DNA of 64,000 nt from Nostoc sp. T09 (GTDB lineage Bacteria > Cyanobacteriota > Cyanobacteriia > Cyanobacteriales > Nostocaceae), in the NCBI RefSeq assembly GCF_002154695.1, contig NZ_MTAV01000014.1:75880-139879 (forward strand). Reading direction: 5' to 3'. The notes beneath the pieces were generated by a model, which was not told the origin of the DNA, made no database searches, and saw only the letters and a program-made list of their open reading frames with translations. Numbering within the stretch: the first letter of the stretch is position 1; the number at the start of each line of letters is the position of its first letter. Below, piece by piece: positions 23,189-33,302 of this stretch. A program made the position numbers and the translations under genes.

Positions 23189-23845
23189 TTGACTACTGAA
23201 CTACAAAAACTTGCAGTTACACAATACGGTTTGACACTGCACACCACAACGCCTGAATTAGGTTTGGCAATTAATAATTTTGCAGGTGACACTCGCACTC
23301 AAGTATGGGATTTAGGGCGCGATTTGTCCAGTCTTGTACATCAATACTTAATCGAATTTATCCAGCCACAAACTTGGTCAGATCTAGCATTCCTGGCGGT
23401 AGCAAAAGGACCTGGTGGCTTTACAGGAACGCGGATTGGGGTTGTTCTGGCTCGGACTTTGGGGCAACAATTAGAGATTCCTGTATTTGCGGTTTCCACC
23501 TTAGCCGCTGTCGCTTGGTCAGAAATAGGCAAAGGCCAAAAAAAAGATGCGATCGCTATTCAAATGCCAGCCCAACGTGGTCAAGTTTTTGGTGCAATTT
23601 ATCAACCTAGCCCTGATGGTTTAGGACTCACAGCTTTATTAGCAGATACTGTGTTTACACCAGAAGCATGGCAGGAAACTCTAGCGAATTGGCAGACAAC
23701 TTACCAACTAATTGAAGCAAAATCTGCGTTAGCGATGACGGTAACAAGTATTTTGGAACTAGCTTATCTAGACTGGCAACAAGGCAAGCGTCCTCATTGG
23801 TCTGAAGCTTTACCTTACTATGGGCAGCATCCTGTAGAAGTTTGA
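23189..23845 (+). CDS. tsaB: tRNA threonylcarbamoyladenosine biosynthesis protein TsaB
   Basis: Partner of TsaD in making t6A37 on ANN-decoding tRNAs, including tRNA-Thr. The 218-residue ASKHA-fold protein carries LHTTTPELGLAI near the N-terminus and the diagnostic GPGGFTGTRIGVVLARTLGQ. The start is a TTG; no in-frame ATG lies near. It is convergent with a small minus-strand membrane protein. Confidence 0.9.
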   Translation: MTTELQKLAVTQYGLTLHTTTPELGLAINNFAGDTRTQVWDLGRDLSSLVHQYLIEFIQPQTWSDLAFLAVAKGPGGFTGTRIGVVLARTLGQQLEIPVFAVSTLAAVAWSEIGKGQKKDAIAIQMPAQRGQVFGAIYQPSPDGLGLTALLADTVFTPEAWQETLANWQTTYQLIEAKSALAMTVTSILELAYLDWQQGKRPHWSEALPYYGQHPVEV

Positions 23846-23931
23846 TCCACTATGCATCAACATTTGAATATGGATACGCTACGGAAACACCAAGGACGAA
23901 CGCAATAAAAACTGTTCAACCAGACATGATA

Positions 23932-24102
23932 TTACCTCACACCTGATGAGTCTGAATAACCACTTGGGTGTTTTTGTTCGTGTGGTGATTGATATCCAGC
24001 CAATTTAGCCATAGTCAAGCCTAATGTCATAATCAAAACACAAGTTATAAAAAACTCCATATTAAAAAATTGGTGCAAAAGCCACTTCATGTAAGCCACC
24101 AT
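23932..24102 (-). CDS. small membrane protein (56 aa)
   Basis: The protein begins MVAYMKWLLHQFF, after GGAGG 8 nt upstream, which decides the start. A single hydrophobic segment (MEFFITCVLIMTLGLTMAKL) is followed by a polar tail. Family unknown; one-helix inner-membrane protein predicted. Confidence 0.5.
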   Translation of the reverse strand: MVAYMKWLLHQFFNMEFFITCVLIMTLGLTMAKLAGYQSPHEQKHPSGYSDSSGVR

Positions 24103-24475
24103 TGTTTTTGCCTCCAGCATTGCACTGGCAAAATAAGCAAAATAATTTTTACAGAATATGTATTAATACAATTCAGTTAATAAAATTTTGTATTTTAATA
24201 TCTGCCAAAAACCATTGATATTCAAAGGTTAAGAGGGCTTAACTGAATTATATTTATCTGTGGTATGCACCCAAAATTTATTTTAAAAATCGGTAATCTA
24301 TTCAGTTTAAATAATAATTATTTAATTTTTTAATAACATCTATCATTAGATATACAATATTTCATAATTCATAAACAAAATATTGATTTTCCAAGCCATA
24401 AATCAGTAAATACTTATTGTATTTATTGTAATTAAAAGCAGAATTGACAAATTCTATTTCCAGTAAATTAGATAA
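24103..24475. other. AT-rich intergenic region
   Basis: No open frame, hairpin with U-tract, or recognised repeat was seen in this very AT-rich stretch between the small membrane protein and the CHASE2 kinase gene end. Confidence 0.5.
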
Positions 24476-26359
24476 TTAAGACATCCAAAACTTTGGCACA
24501 GGCCACGATAACTCACAAAGAGTACCTCTAGGATAAAGGGCAACTCGCCGAAATTTCCCTTTAAGTTGTCGAGCCAAATTTCTAAATTGTTGTGTTCCTC
24601 TACCTTCTCTATATGAGTTGAAAGCTAATGCATCATCTACAATACTGAGAGTCTGCCAGCCTTCAAATAAAGAACAGGTAACTTCCAAGCGTGTGACCCC
24701 AGTTGCGTGTTTGCCAACATTACATAAAGCTTCTTCTATAAATCGGCAAAGTCCTCGCTTATGTTCAATACTTAAATATCGCTCATCTATTGGTTCAAAT
24801 GTGCGGATTTTTACTCTGAGAGTTTTAAAGCAGGGAAAGTCTCGCTCTAAGGTATAGCTGTAAACTTGATAAAGAATTTCATGAACAGGGTCTTGTAAAT
24901 TAATTACTAGGCCTTTTCCTAGATATAAACTACTATCTTGATTTACAGGTTCACGTTGCAAAAATTCATAAATTCCCCGGAGATCCTGATTCAATTTTTC
25001 CAGTTCTTTTTGAACTTCTGGCAGTAATTTGTCTGTAGGTAAGTTATGATCGCGAACCAACTTCAAAACTTTAGCAAGAGTTTGCAGCGGTCCATTATGA
25101 ATTGTTTCAAATGTCAATTCCATCATGGAATGTCGAGCATTTATTCCAGAGCGCAAAGCTTGTTCATATTGATAGAAAGCTGTGAGACCTAGGGCATTTA
25201 AAGTATAAATAATTATTGCTGGTGTGACTGGTATCCACCAACCCCAAGTTAAGAATAAACAACTAACGAACATTAGGATAAAGCTAACAAGACTAATAGC
25301 TAAAATATTGATTAAAGGAAATTTAGTTAGTCTAGCGTGAGCAATTCCTAAAAAACCCCAAGCGAAAATCCAGATATATTCCCATTCATCTGGCCAAGTA
25401 TTTAAGAGTGGTCGAGAATTCAATACTGCACTGATAATTTGGCTAACAGCATGGGCATGAATTTCTACGCCATAAACTTGGCCTGGTGGTGCAAATTTGG
25501 CAGATGGAATTGCGGAAGTCGTGGTAAAGTCTTTAGCACTAGGAGCAGTCATCCCAACAATCACAATGCGATCGCGTATCCAATCTGGTGGGACTTTCCC
25601 TGCTTTGATATCCTCAAGCGTAATTGTTCTAAATCGTTCTCCACCACTGCGAAAATTGAATAGTACCTGGAACCCGCCTGCATCGGTTCGCACATATCCC
25701 CCAGAGTTATTGAAGATGCGAGGTAGTTCAGTATTACCGACTTTGATAAATTCGCGATCGCCAGTCCCATTTTCTAAATTAATACCTTGAGGAGCTAAAT
25801 AAGCCTCTGCCAAAAGTAGGGACAAGGCGAATTTGTATCCTTGATGTGTTGTGATTCTTAATAAACTGCGTCTTAACTTACCATCAACATCCGGAATTTG
25901 ATCTACAAAACCTACTTGTTCAGTGGGTAAATCTGGTGGTGGCTTAACTGTCTCAGGTAATACTTTTTCAATACCAATTAAATTTTTACTATTCTTAAAT
26001 ATGTTTTCCAATTCTGAGTGTCCAGGTTCAACTGGTATATCCCTAACAACATCAAGGCCAATAACTCTAGGCGCGTAAGCTTGTAACTTTCTTAGTAGTT
26101 CCGCCATCTCCTTATCTGGTACAGGATAGCCTACACGATGGATATCATCTTCGTTAATCCCTACAATCAGAATTCGTTCATCTATATTCTCTGCAAGACG
26201 CAGACGGAGAAAAGTATCAAAAACTAGCCATTCTAAAGATTGCATTGAACCAGTAAGCCGAGCAATAATCACCAGACAAAGAACTACAATGCCTGGTAAT
26301 ACACCTACACGCCAGATGGCCAGTTCTGATGTGATTCTTTTCCAAAGTCCAGGCTGCAT
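24476..26359 (-). CDS. CHASE2-domain sensor histidine kinase
   Basis: A 627-residue membrane sensor. An N-terminal helix (~18-36) is followed by an extracytoplasmic CHASE2 domain (FDTFLRLRLAENIDERILIVGINEDDI to ~320) and three membrane helices (~330-400). The dimerisation helix has IHNGPLQTL, where a NarL-type His box is expected. The ATPase domain has EALCNVGKHATG and IVDD but a weakly conserved G box. It lies downstream of a NarL-type regulator on the same strand, its likely partner. Confidence 0.83.
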   Translation of the reverse strand: MQPGLWKRITSELAIWRVGVLPGIVVLCLVIIARLTGSMQSLEWLVFDTFLRLRLAENIDERILIVGINEDDIHRVGYPVPDKEMAELLRKLQAYAPRVIGLDVVRDIPVEPGHSELENIFKNSKNLIGIEKVLPETVKPPPDLPTEQVGFVDQIPDVDGKLRRSLLRITTHQGYKFALSLLLAEAYLAPQGINLENGTGDREFIKVGNTELPRIFNNSGGYVRTDAGGFQVLFNFRSGGERFRTITLEDIKAGKVPPDWIRDRIVIVGMTAPSAKDFTTTSAIPSAKFAPPGQVYGVEIHAHAVSQIISAVLNSRPLLNTWPDEWEYIWIFAWGFLGIAHARLTKFPLINILAISLVSFILMFVSCLFLTWGWWIPVTPAIIIYTLNALGLTAFYQYEQALRSGINARHSMMELTFETIHNGPLQTLAKVLKLVRDHNLPTDKLLPEVQKELEKLNQDLRGIYEFLQREPVNQDSSLYLGKGLVINLQDPVHEILYQVYSYTLERDFPCFKTLRVKIRTFEPIDERYLSIEHKRGLCRFIEEALCNVGKHATGVTRLEVTCSLFEGWQTLSIVDDALAFNSYREGRGTQQFRNLARQLKGKFRRVALYPRGTLCELSWPVPKFWMS

Positions 26360-27142
26360 AAGCTGATTTCCTAGTCTTTAGGGTTGTGTTGCACAAACTG
26401 CTTGGAAGCAAATTCCCTGTATAAACTGGAGTGCCCTATACATCTATCTGTACTCAAAATGCTCTAAATCCTTGCGCTACCGACATTAAAGCAATTGTAA
26501 GTTTATACACCTAACCATATCTAATGTAGGCATCTCCATTGCACAATTTAGAACACGCTCTGAGCCTTAATATCTCAGGCGAGCACAAACTGGCAGAATA
26601 ACCAAATATAGATACAGGGTTTTCTTAACAATCTGTCAAAGTCAGATATTAAATGGTTTTTAGAGTTATGTAGTACAGTTGTCCGAGAACGTCAGTATCA
26701 ATCAAAACTAGCTATATCATCCCAAGATTTCAGCAACAAAGTTAAGCTTCAGGTTTCTCTACCTAATGCCAAATTGCAAAATGTTGGCGACAGAGCGATT
26801 CATAAAACCCAGACACAGAGAGCGATTTTCAATCCAAAACCTATCTTGAATAGTTTACTCTAGTCGAGGAACCCGTCAAACGTACTGGCTCAACTTTTCG
26901 CAAAATCCAAAATAGTGTGAGATGTTTCTATAACTAAAAAATAGGTTATAACCTTAAGGAACTTGTGAGGATATATAGTAATATTACTTAATTTTATTTT
27001 TTACTATGTGGTGTTTTTTGAGCAAGCAATATCCACTTTCCTCTTCTTTCACATCAAGCCTCTAAGCGAAGTCATTAGTTCATAGATTGCCCACAACCCA
27101 AGGAGTGAAGGACACTTGCTACACGCAGTTTCTCATGACTAC
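26360..27142. other. intergenic region with a diverged MITE copy
   Basis: No gene is seen over 780 nt. A decayed relative of the 10235/19545 element lies near 26765-26860. The remainder is AT-rich with no recognised signals. Confidence 0.5.
26765..26860. mobile_element. MITE-like element, diverged copy 3
   Basis: GGCGACAGAGCGATTCATAA and TTTTCAATCCAAAACC align with the interior of the elements at 10235 and 19545, but the terminal inverted repeats are poorly kept. Confidence 0.4.
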
Positions 27143-27820
27143 TTAATCAATCAATCCCTCGGCTCTAGCTTGCATTTCCGTTTGAATACGGATATTTTTA
27201 CCTTCTTCAGGATAAACATCTAAAGCGTCTTGGAGTTTACTCCAATAATGACGCACCATGCGTTCAGATATACACATTCTTTCAGCAATTGCTTTATCTT
27301 GTAATCCTTCTTCAAATGCTAGAGTCAACACTCTGAGCCATTCTGGTTTGACTTCTAATCCAGAATGGATACTTTTAATGTCTTTCGTATGAGTCAATCC
27401 TTGCAATGCCCAATCAACTCTAGTCAACATTTCCTGAGTGGAAAGACTTTTATCTGCAACTGTAAAGCCGCCTTTATGGCTATCGATATCAGGTCTAATG
27501 CGTACAAGTGTTCTTACATGAGCGCTTTGAACAACAATATTTAGATGAGGATAATGTTTCATCAAATTTTTGAGAAGTTGAAGACCTGTATCAGGACGTG
27601 CTATCAATCCAAGATTTTCTGGAATTGAAAGATCCATAACCACGAGATCCGGCTGCGAGTTCATTACTTGATCTATAGCCTGCTTAGCATTTATGGCAGT
27701 GATAAATTCAGCCCCAGGATATTTTTTTCGCAACACATCAACTGTGCCACCTAAAACTGATTCATGGTCATCAATCACCAGAATTGTTAGCAACTGCTTT
27801 TCAACTAAAGCTTGTTTCAT
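27143..27820 (-). CDS. NarL/LuxR-type response regulator
   Basis: A 225-residue transcription factor. The receiver domain (ILVIDDHESVLGG, phospho-acceptor Asp in VVMDLSIPE, Lys in VADKS) is joined to a LuxR-type helix-turn-helix (AFEEGLQDKAIAERMCISERMVRHYWSKLQDAL). It lies between the exporter genes and the CHASE2 kinase, all on the minus strand. It may control the upstream peptide/exporter genes in response to that kinase. Confidence 0.88.
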   Translation of the reverse strand: MKQALVEKQLLTILVIDDHESVLGGTVDVLRKKYPGAEFITAINAKQAIDQVMNSQPDLVVMDLSIPENLGLIARPDTGLQLLKNLMKHYPHLNIVVQSAHVRTLVRIRPDIDSHKGGFTVADKSLSTQEMLTRVDWALQGLTHTKDIKSIHSGLEVKPEWLRVLTLAFEEGLQDKAIAERMCISERMVRHYWSKLQDALDVYPEEGKNIRIQTEMQARAEGLID

Positions 27821-27989
27821 AATTCCTACCTTAATTAGAGAAGTCTATTATTAGAATATGAAGTTTTTTAGGCTAAAAATCCAACTATCTATAAAACTTT
27901 ATACTAATGAACTATCTTATTTATTATTAGAATAGTTAATTTTTACTTATAGAGAATTAGAATCAACTATAATTGCTTATCAGCTATTT

Positions 27990-28697
27990 TTACCAACGGA
28001 AATACCAAGCCACCCTGAGGTTTTTAGTACGACGAAAGCATTTACCTGATGTTAAAAAGCAAAAACTGTCGCAAAGATATTGTAATTCTGGGAGAGTAGA
28101 GTAATTAATCAATGTAGACAAATCAGGGTAAGTAATTTCTATGTTTAAATTACTAAGATTCTTCTGCTGTTTTAAATATATATGAATTGATATCGGCATT
28201 ACAACCTCTGGTACGATCATTGTTAATAACTCTTCTACAGTTATTAAAACTATGAGACTATGTTTGGCTGTTTCATTGTGCCAGTCAGGTGGCATATCGA
28301 TATGGAAATATAGGTGAGGATTAGATGTATCCCAGGGTTCTAATAAGCATCCAATGGCTAAAGGCAAACTATATTGAAGATGAAATGGAAATAAGCGATC
28401 GCTTAAACTCACCAAAGATTGATGAAAATGATCAATCTTTTGGAGGAACTCTTGCGTTTTATTGAGTGATAAATCAACATTATCTGTTGACAAAATGTCT
28501 AGATTGCGACGAATAGTAAACGAATCCTGCAACAAATCGTCCCGAATTTTCTCTGCTTCTAAGAAGAGTTTGACTGACTGCCTATAAGACCACCACTGCA
28601 ATGCTTGTTGAATTCTATGATAAAGAAACAAAAACCAGACAAGAGTCATGGTGTAGACAATTAACAGCGTAATTTGTGTACACAATTTCCGGCTCAC
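27990..28697 (-). CDS. membrane-anchored degenerate sensor-kinase-like protein
   Basis: A 235-residue protein with one N-terminal membrane helix (~8-28). A helical segment (EAEKIRDDLLQDSFTIRRNLDIL) resembles the dimerisation helix of cyanobacterial NarL-family kinases. The phospho-acceptor His and clear N and G boxes of an ATPase domain are not seen. A non-catalytic accessory sensor is possible. It lies between the HlyD gene and the response regulator, on the same strand. Confidence 0.6.
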   Translation of the reverse strand: MSRKLCTQITLLIVYTMTLVWFLFLYHRIQQALQWWSYRQSVKLFLEAEKIRDDLLQDSFTIRRNLDILSTDNVDLSLNKTQEFLQKIDHFHQSLVSLSDRLFPFHLQYSLPLAIGCLLEPWDTSNPHLYFHIDMPPDWHNETAKHSLIVLITVEELLTMIVPEVVMPISIHIYLKQQKNLSNLNIEITYPDLSTLINYSTLPELQYLCDSFCFLTSGKCFRRTKNLRVAWYFRW

Positions 28698-28942
28698 AAG
28701 ATAACTCTATGGTCGTTAGACTACTAGCATAAGAGCAAAACACCAAGAATAACATCTTATATTTGTGCCAAATAAAATGTCTAAATAATACAAGAGAATT
28801 GTTAAATTGTGCCATTCTTATTACCCAAAGATACATGATTTTGATAACTAATGTTGTTTTGCTTCATATTAAGATGCTCTCTAGTAAGCCTAAAAAGTTA
28901 GATTGAACAGAAAGTTACTGAACTTTAAATAACTAATTAGGT

Positions 28943-30349
28943 TTACAAATCAGTTATTAATCTTGCTTTTCTCAGCATAAATTGCAGTGCTGTCTCTTCT
29001 TTAGAAATAATGTCAGCTTTAGCATCCATACCTGATTGGATGTGGCATTGGTGATTGTTATTTCCAAATGCTATACTTTCCGGTTGGATGTTTACTTCAA
29101 AATAACTAGCAGAGGGAGTAGTAGTTGCTATTGCTGCACCTGTATTGTTACTTTGAGGTGTTATAACATCTGGAGAAATAGCATTAACAACACCTTTAAG
29201 AGTACCATAATCAGGATAGGCGCAGGCATCAACACGCAATTGTACTTTTTGTCCAACTGCAACATTTTTAATTTCAGCAGTAGGAATTACAGCTTTAATT
29301 ACTAGAGGTGCATCTTGAGGAACAATCTCAGCAATAGGTTCGCTAATACGTACCACTTGCCCCGGATTTCGCAAATTGAGCTTGAGGATAATACCGTCAC
29401 TAGTGGCACGAATAATACTACTTTTTAATTGATTTTCAATTTGTTGAATTTCTTTTACAGATTGACTGAATTGATTTTGCATATCAATTCGGTGTTGCAT
29501 TAAAGCTTGCTTTTCTTTTTCTAATGTAGCAATAGTTGCTTCGCCCCTAGCAGTTTCTTGGGCAATACGTTCTTGAGCAATAACCACTGTTGCTTTAGTT
29601 GGATTGACCGCAGCTTTGGCTGATTGAACTTTGGCTTTAGCAATATCAATACTTCTTTTTTCACCTTCTATTGTTGATTTTATCTGCTCAACAATTAGTT
29701 TTTTTTCTTCATATTCACGCCGACCAATAGCTCCACTACTTGCAAGTTGCTCATAGCGATCGCGATCTAATTTAGCAAAGTCTAAATCGGCATAAGCTTT
29801 TTGCAGATCGGCATAAGCTTTTTGTAGATTGGCTGCTGCTGCTTGGAATTCGCTTTGCGAGTTAATTTGGCGTTCTTCGTAGTCTCTCTGGTTGCGTGCT
29901 AAATCTGATTGAGCAGAAGAAACGGTTTTCTCTATTACTCTTTTCTCGGCGATAATTTGAGTATCTAAAGAGTTGATTTGCGCATCAATTTGAATTAATT
30001 GCAATCTACCTTGTTGGAGATTTCCTAGTAGTTGACTCTTTTTGATGCGCAATTGTTCAACATCAAGGTAAGCGATTACATCTCCCTGCTTAACAATCTG
30101 ATTTTCTTTAACTAGGATGTTTTTAACAGTTCCTTCCATTTTTGGCTGGACTAATCGAATATCACCAATAGGACGGACAGTTGCAGCAGCTTTAACTGTA
30201 ACGTTGTATTTCACCCATGAAGAGAGGCCAATAGCAGAACCGACAGTCCCCACAAGAAACATTCCTGCTAAGGATGTCCAAGCACTTACAGGAGGAATAA
30301 AATCTTCTTGAACTTCCGGTAGGATTTTCTGATTATGGGTATAGAGCAT
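28943..30349 (-). CDS. HlyD-family membrane-fusion protein
   Basis: Periplasmic adaptor of 468 residues. It has a membrane anchor at ~25-48, a first biotinyl-lipoyl half (VRPIGDIRLVQPKMEGTVKNILVKENQIVKQGD), a long coiled coil (~95-310) with a QKAYAD repeat, and a second lipoyl half (SDGIILKLNLRNPGQVVRISEPIAEIVP). It starts 27 nt after the C39-type ABC exporter and forms the exporter complex with it. Confidence 0.9.
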   Translation of the reverse strand: MLYTHNQKILPEVQEDFIPPVSAWTSLAGMFLVGTVGSAIGLSSWVKYNVTVKAAATVRPIGDIRLVQPKMEGTVKNILVKENQIVKQGDVIAYLDVEQLRIKKSQLLGNLQQGRLQLIQIDAQINSLDTQIIAEKRVIEKTVSSAQSDLARNQRDYEERQINSQSEFQAAAANLQKAYADLQKAYADLDFAKLDRDRYEQLASSGAIGRREYEEKKLIVEQIKSTIEGEKRSIDIAKAKVQSAKAAVNPTKATVVIAQERIAQETARGEATIATLEKEKQALMQHRIDMQNQFSQSVKEIQQIENQLKSSIIRATSDGIILKLNLRNPGQVVRISEPIAEIVPQDAPLVIKAVIPTAEIKNVAVGQKVQLRVDACAYPDYGTLKGVVNAISPDVITPQSNNTGAAIATTTPSASYFEVNIQPESIAFGNNNHQCHIQSGMDAKADIISKEETALQFMLRKARLITDL

Positions 30350-30375
30350 ATCCCCTCCCCTCTGAAAAATTAATA

Positions 30376-32526
30376 TTAAGGAATTAAAAAATCTAAATGG
30401 TCTCCTGGCTTAGTTCGCAAATCCTCCAATGATCCTTGAAGTTTCAATTTGCCGTTTTCCAATAATACGACCCAATCAGCTCGATTAATTACTTTGGGAC
30501 GGTGAGTAATTAAAATTGTGGTTTTACCTTGGCGATGCTTAAACAATTTTTCCAGAACTTGTGCTTCACTGACTGGATCAAGTCCACCAGTGGATTCATC
30601 CAAAATTAAAACTGGCGGTTCTGTAACAATCGCGCGGGCGATCGCCAATCTTTGACGTTGTCCTCCAGATATATTTGCGCCAAATTCTCCTAAAATAGTC
30701 TGATATTTGTCAGGTAGTTTACTAATAAACTCATCAGCACCAGCAATTTGGCAGGCTCTGACAATCTGCTCAAAGCTAATATGTGGTGTTCCTAAACGAA
30801 AGTTTTCTACAATAGAACGATTCCAAAAGTGAGCATCTTGGGGAATTAGCACTACCTGTTGACGCAAACAATCTAGAGCAAGATCTTGTATGTGATATAT
30901 TCCAATTTGGATATTACCAGATTGTAGTGGATATAATCCAGCAATTAGTTTAGCAAGTGTACTTTTACCACAACCAGATTTGCCAATCAGAGCAACAACT
31001 TGACCGCCAGGAATTGTTAACGAAAAATTGTCTAATAGGTCAAGACGACCAGCATAATGGAAGCCAACATTGCTACAAATAATATCAGCATCACCTGGAA
31101 TATAAACTAAAGGCTTTTTCCCATCGCCTTCATTCTCTGGTGTAGCATCGATAACTTCTGTTAAGCGTTGTGTGGCGGTTTTAGCACGTGTAAATTCTTC
31201 AACAAAACTAATAACAGTACCAATTAAACCAAGATAATTGGCATTCATTGAGTTAAATGCCATTAGTTGCCCAATACTTAAGTGTTCAACGGGGTTAATT
31301 ACCAAGTTACCGCCAAACCAGAGCAAAATAACAGCACCAATAGCAGAAATAAATCCCGAAAAAGTATTATTAATAATCCCAATCTGCATAGTGCGAAATG
31401 TGAGATTACCAAGACGACCAAATCGACTTTTTAATTCATCCCAAAATTGCGGAGCGGAGGCAGTGGTTTTTAAAGTAAGTGCGCCTTTAAATGTTTCTAC
31501 TAAAAGACCTTGCGTTTCTGCTTCTGTGACTAATAGTTCTCGAGTTTTTCGCTGTAAAGTCGGCTGGAATATAATCGTAGATAGAGTCATCACTACGGAA
31601 ATAAATAACGCTACTACGGTCAGTTTCCAGCTGTAAAAAATCATGAAGCCCAAAGAAACCAGCGCAATAAAAAATCGGCTAGGTAAACCAACAACTACTT
31701 GAGCAACCAATTGATTAATTTGTTCAATATCTTGTAGGCGGCTAACTATTTCTCCACTGCGACGAGATTCATAATAACTTAAAGGTAATCGGAGAATTTG
31801 CCGCCCAAATTCCATAACTAGCCCTAATTGTAGGCGTTGAGCAAAATTAGCAATTAAATTAGATTGTACAAATGCTAGGCTACTAGAAATAAAATTCATC
31901 ACTACGACAGAAATAGCCACAGTAGTGAGTAAATTTGTATCACCTCGAACTAGTACATCGTCTGTGAGTATTTGTAGTAAAAATGGGGAAGCTAAAGACA
32001 GCAAGCCCAAGATTAAATTAATAGGTAAAGCTTGTGCTAGGATTGCACGATAATTCCAGACACGTTTAAAGAAGCGCCAAAAGCCACCAATTTGATCGTC
32101 CTTTTGGGCAAAAAACCTCACCGGATCGGGTTCCAGTAAAAGCATCAACCAATCTGTCCAACCCTCTGCTAAATCTTTTTTAGACAGATGACGCATACCT
32201 ACAGCCGGATCGGCAATTAAACATTTTTTGCCTTTCTTACCGTATAAAACAACCCAATGATTTCCTTTCCAGTGAATAATTGCCGGTAAGGGCGCTTCAT
32301 GCATTCGATCGAGGAGTTCGGGTGAAGTTTTCACTGGACGAGTATTAAAGCCCAGTGTTTCTGCTCCTCGCCTCAACCCTAATAAAGTAGTGCCAAATTG
32401 TCCAGTACCTACAGCTTCCCGGATGTGGCTTAGAGTAAAATTATGTCCATAATATTTAGCGATCGCTGCAAGGCAAGCAGCCCCGCAATCTTCTTCACTA
32501 TGCTGTTTAACAAATTGATATTTCAT
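30376..32526 (-). CDS. peptidase C39-containing ABC exporter (bacteriocin/peptide type)
   Basis: Cleaves and exports double-glycine peptides. The ~716-residue protein starts with a C39 peptidase: catalytic Cys in SEEDCGAACL, His in GNHWVVLYG, Asp in IADPAVG. Six membrane helices (~165-440) follow, then the ATPase: GKSGCGKST, ISGGQRQRLAIARAI, VLILDESTGGLD, ITHRP. The ATG at 32526 is preferred to a TTG two codons upstream. Two double-glycine precursor genes lie directly upstream and the HlyD adaptor directly downstream. Confidence 0.93.
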   Translation of the reverse strand: MKYQFVKQHSEEDCGAACLAAIAKYYGHNFTLSHIREAVGTGQFGTTLLGLRRGAETLGFNTRPVKTSPELLDRMHEAPLPAIIHWKGNHWVVLYGKKGKKCLIADPAVGMRHLSKKDLAEGWTDWLMLLLEPDPVRFFAQKDDQIGGFWRFFKRVWNYRAILAQALPINLILGLLSLASPFLLQILTDDVLVRGDTNLLTTVAISVVVMNFISSSLAFVQSNLIANFAQRLQLGLVMEFGRQILRLPLSYYESRRSGEIVSRLQDIEQINQLVAQVVVGLPSRFFIALVSLGFMIFYSWKLTVVALFISVVMTLSTIIFQPTLQRKTRELLVTEAETQGLLVETFKGALTLKTTASAPQFWDELKSRFGRLGNLTFRTMQIGIINNTFSGFISAIGAVILLWFGGNLVINPVEHLSIGQLMAFNSMNANYLGLIGTVISFVEEFTRAKTATQRLTEVIDATPENEGDGKKPLVYIPGDADIICSNVGFHYAGRLDLLDNFSLTIPGGQVVALIGKSGCGKSTLAKLIAGLYPLQSGNIQIGIYHIQDLALDCLRQQVVLIPQDAHFWNRSIVENFRLGTPHISFEQIVRACQIAGADEFISKLPDKYQTILGEFGANISGGQRQRLAIARAIVTEPPVLILDESTGGLDPVSEAQVLEKLFKHRQGKTTILITHRPKVINRADWVVLLENGKLKLQGSLEDLRTKPGDHLDFLIP

Positions 32527-32734
32527 GAACAAAAAACTCTAGAGAATGGCCGCTACAAACCTAGAAGTATTGTTAAATTCTTGGCAGATTATTCAAATTA
32601 GTTAAATTAGCTATATGAGGCTTATTTAATTTTTGTGAGGCTAGGTACACCTTTATTACTTCTTCTCTGCCCCCTGTCTCTACAAGTGCTTCAGGAATTA
32701 AATTAGATTGCTATAAATTCCAGCTATGAAATTA

Positions 32735-33055
32735 CTAGGAATTCATAAACACGAATAAAAAACGTAATAAGCTATTCAAACTGCTATTTCTACCCCTATT
32801 CCTACTATTGCCGAAGAAAGACGGGTTCAGTCCGATGGTAAGTTGTGAGAGTGTATAGCTACTATCTGAACTGACAGAAATGTTATTACCGCCATCTGAA
32901 TAATTCATTTTATTATTGGCTAAAGAAACTATTTTTGTCATCTGCAAATAAAAAGCAAAGTTGGAAGACGACAATCCACCAGATACAGCCTCTTGCTCTG
33001 GTGCAGATATTTCTGTAAATAATTCTGGGCTTTGAAGTTTTATGTCGTTAGACAC
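32735..33055 (-). CDS. double-glycine-leader peptide precursor 2
   Basis: A 106-residue precursor. The GTG at 33055 is chosen because AGGAAAGACC precedes it and the start (SNDIKLQSPELF) then aligns with precursor 1. The leader ends EISAPEQEAVSGG, a C39 cleavage site. The ~75-residue core is Ser/Asn-rich with an Arg-rich segment near the end (GNSRNRGRNSS) and no cysteine. Activity (bacteriocin or signal) is unknown. Confidence 0.75.
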   Translation of the reverse strand: MSNDIKLQSPELFTEISAPEQEAVSGGLSSSNFAFYLQMTKIVSLANNKMNYSDGGNNISVSSDSSYTLSQLTIGLNPSFFGNSRNRGRNSSLNSLLRFLFVFMNS

Positions 33056-33233
33056 GGTCTTTCCTGTCTGATTAATCTCTGCGTTGGAAATGGTAAAGCA
33101 CCCTATGGCTAAGTAGTTAGGGACGATCAAATAACTCGTAAAAACACATTCTGTAAGTTAACTCTGGGCTACCAAATGTAAACCCTCAAAGTCACGCTTG
33201 AGTTGTGATAGTGATGCCAGATTTTATCTCACA

Positions 33234-33266
33234 CATCTTTAGCCCTCATAAAGAGGACTAAAGATG
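33234..33266. other. hairpin between the two precursor genes
   Basis: CATCTTTAG/CTAAAGATG encloses CCTC/GAGG. No U-tract follows, so it more likely stabilises or processes the mRNA of the upstream precursor than terminates it. Confidence 0.5.
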
Positions 33267-33302
33267 AGCTTTTGTCTAAGCTTGAATTCTGCTTATTTCA
33301 AA

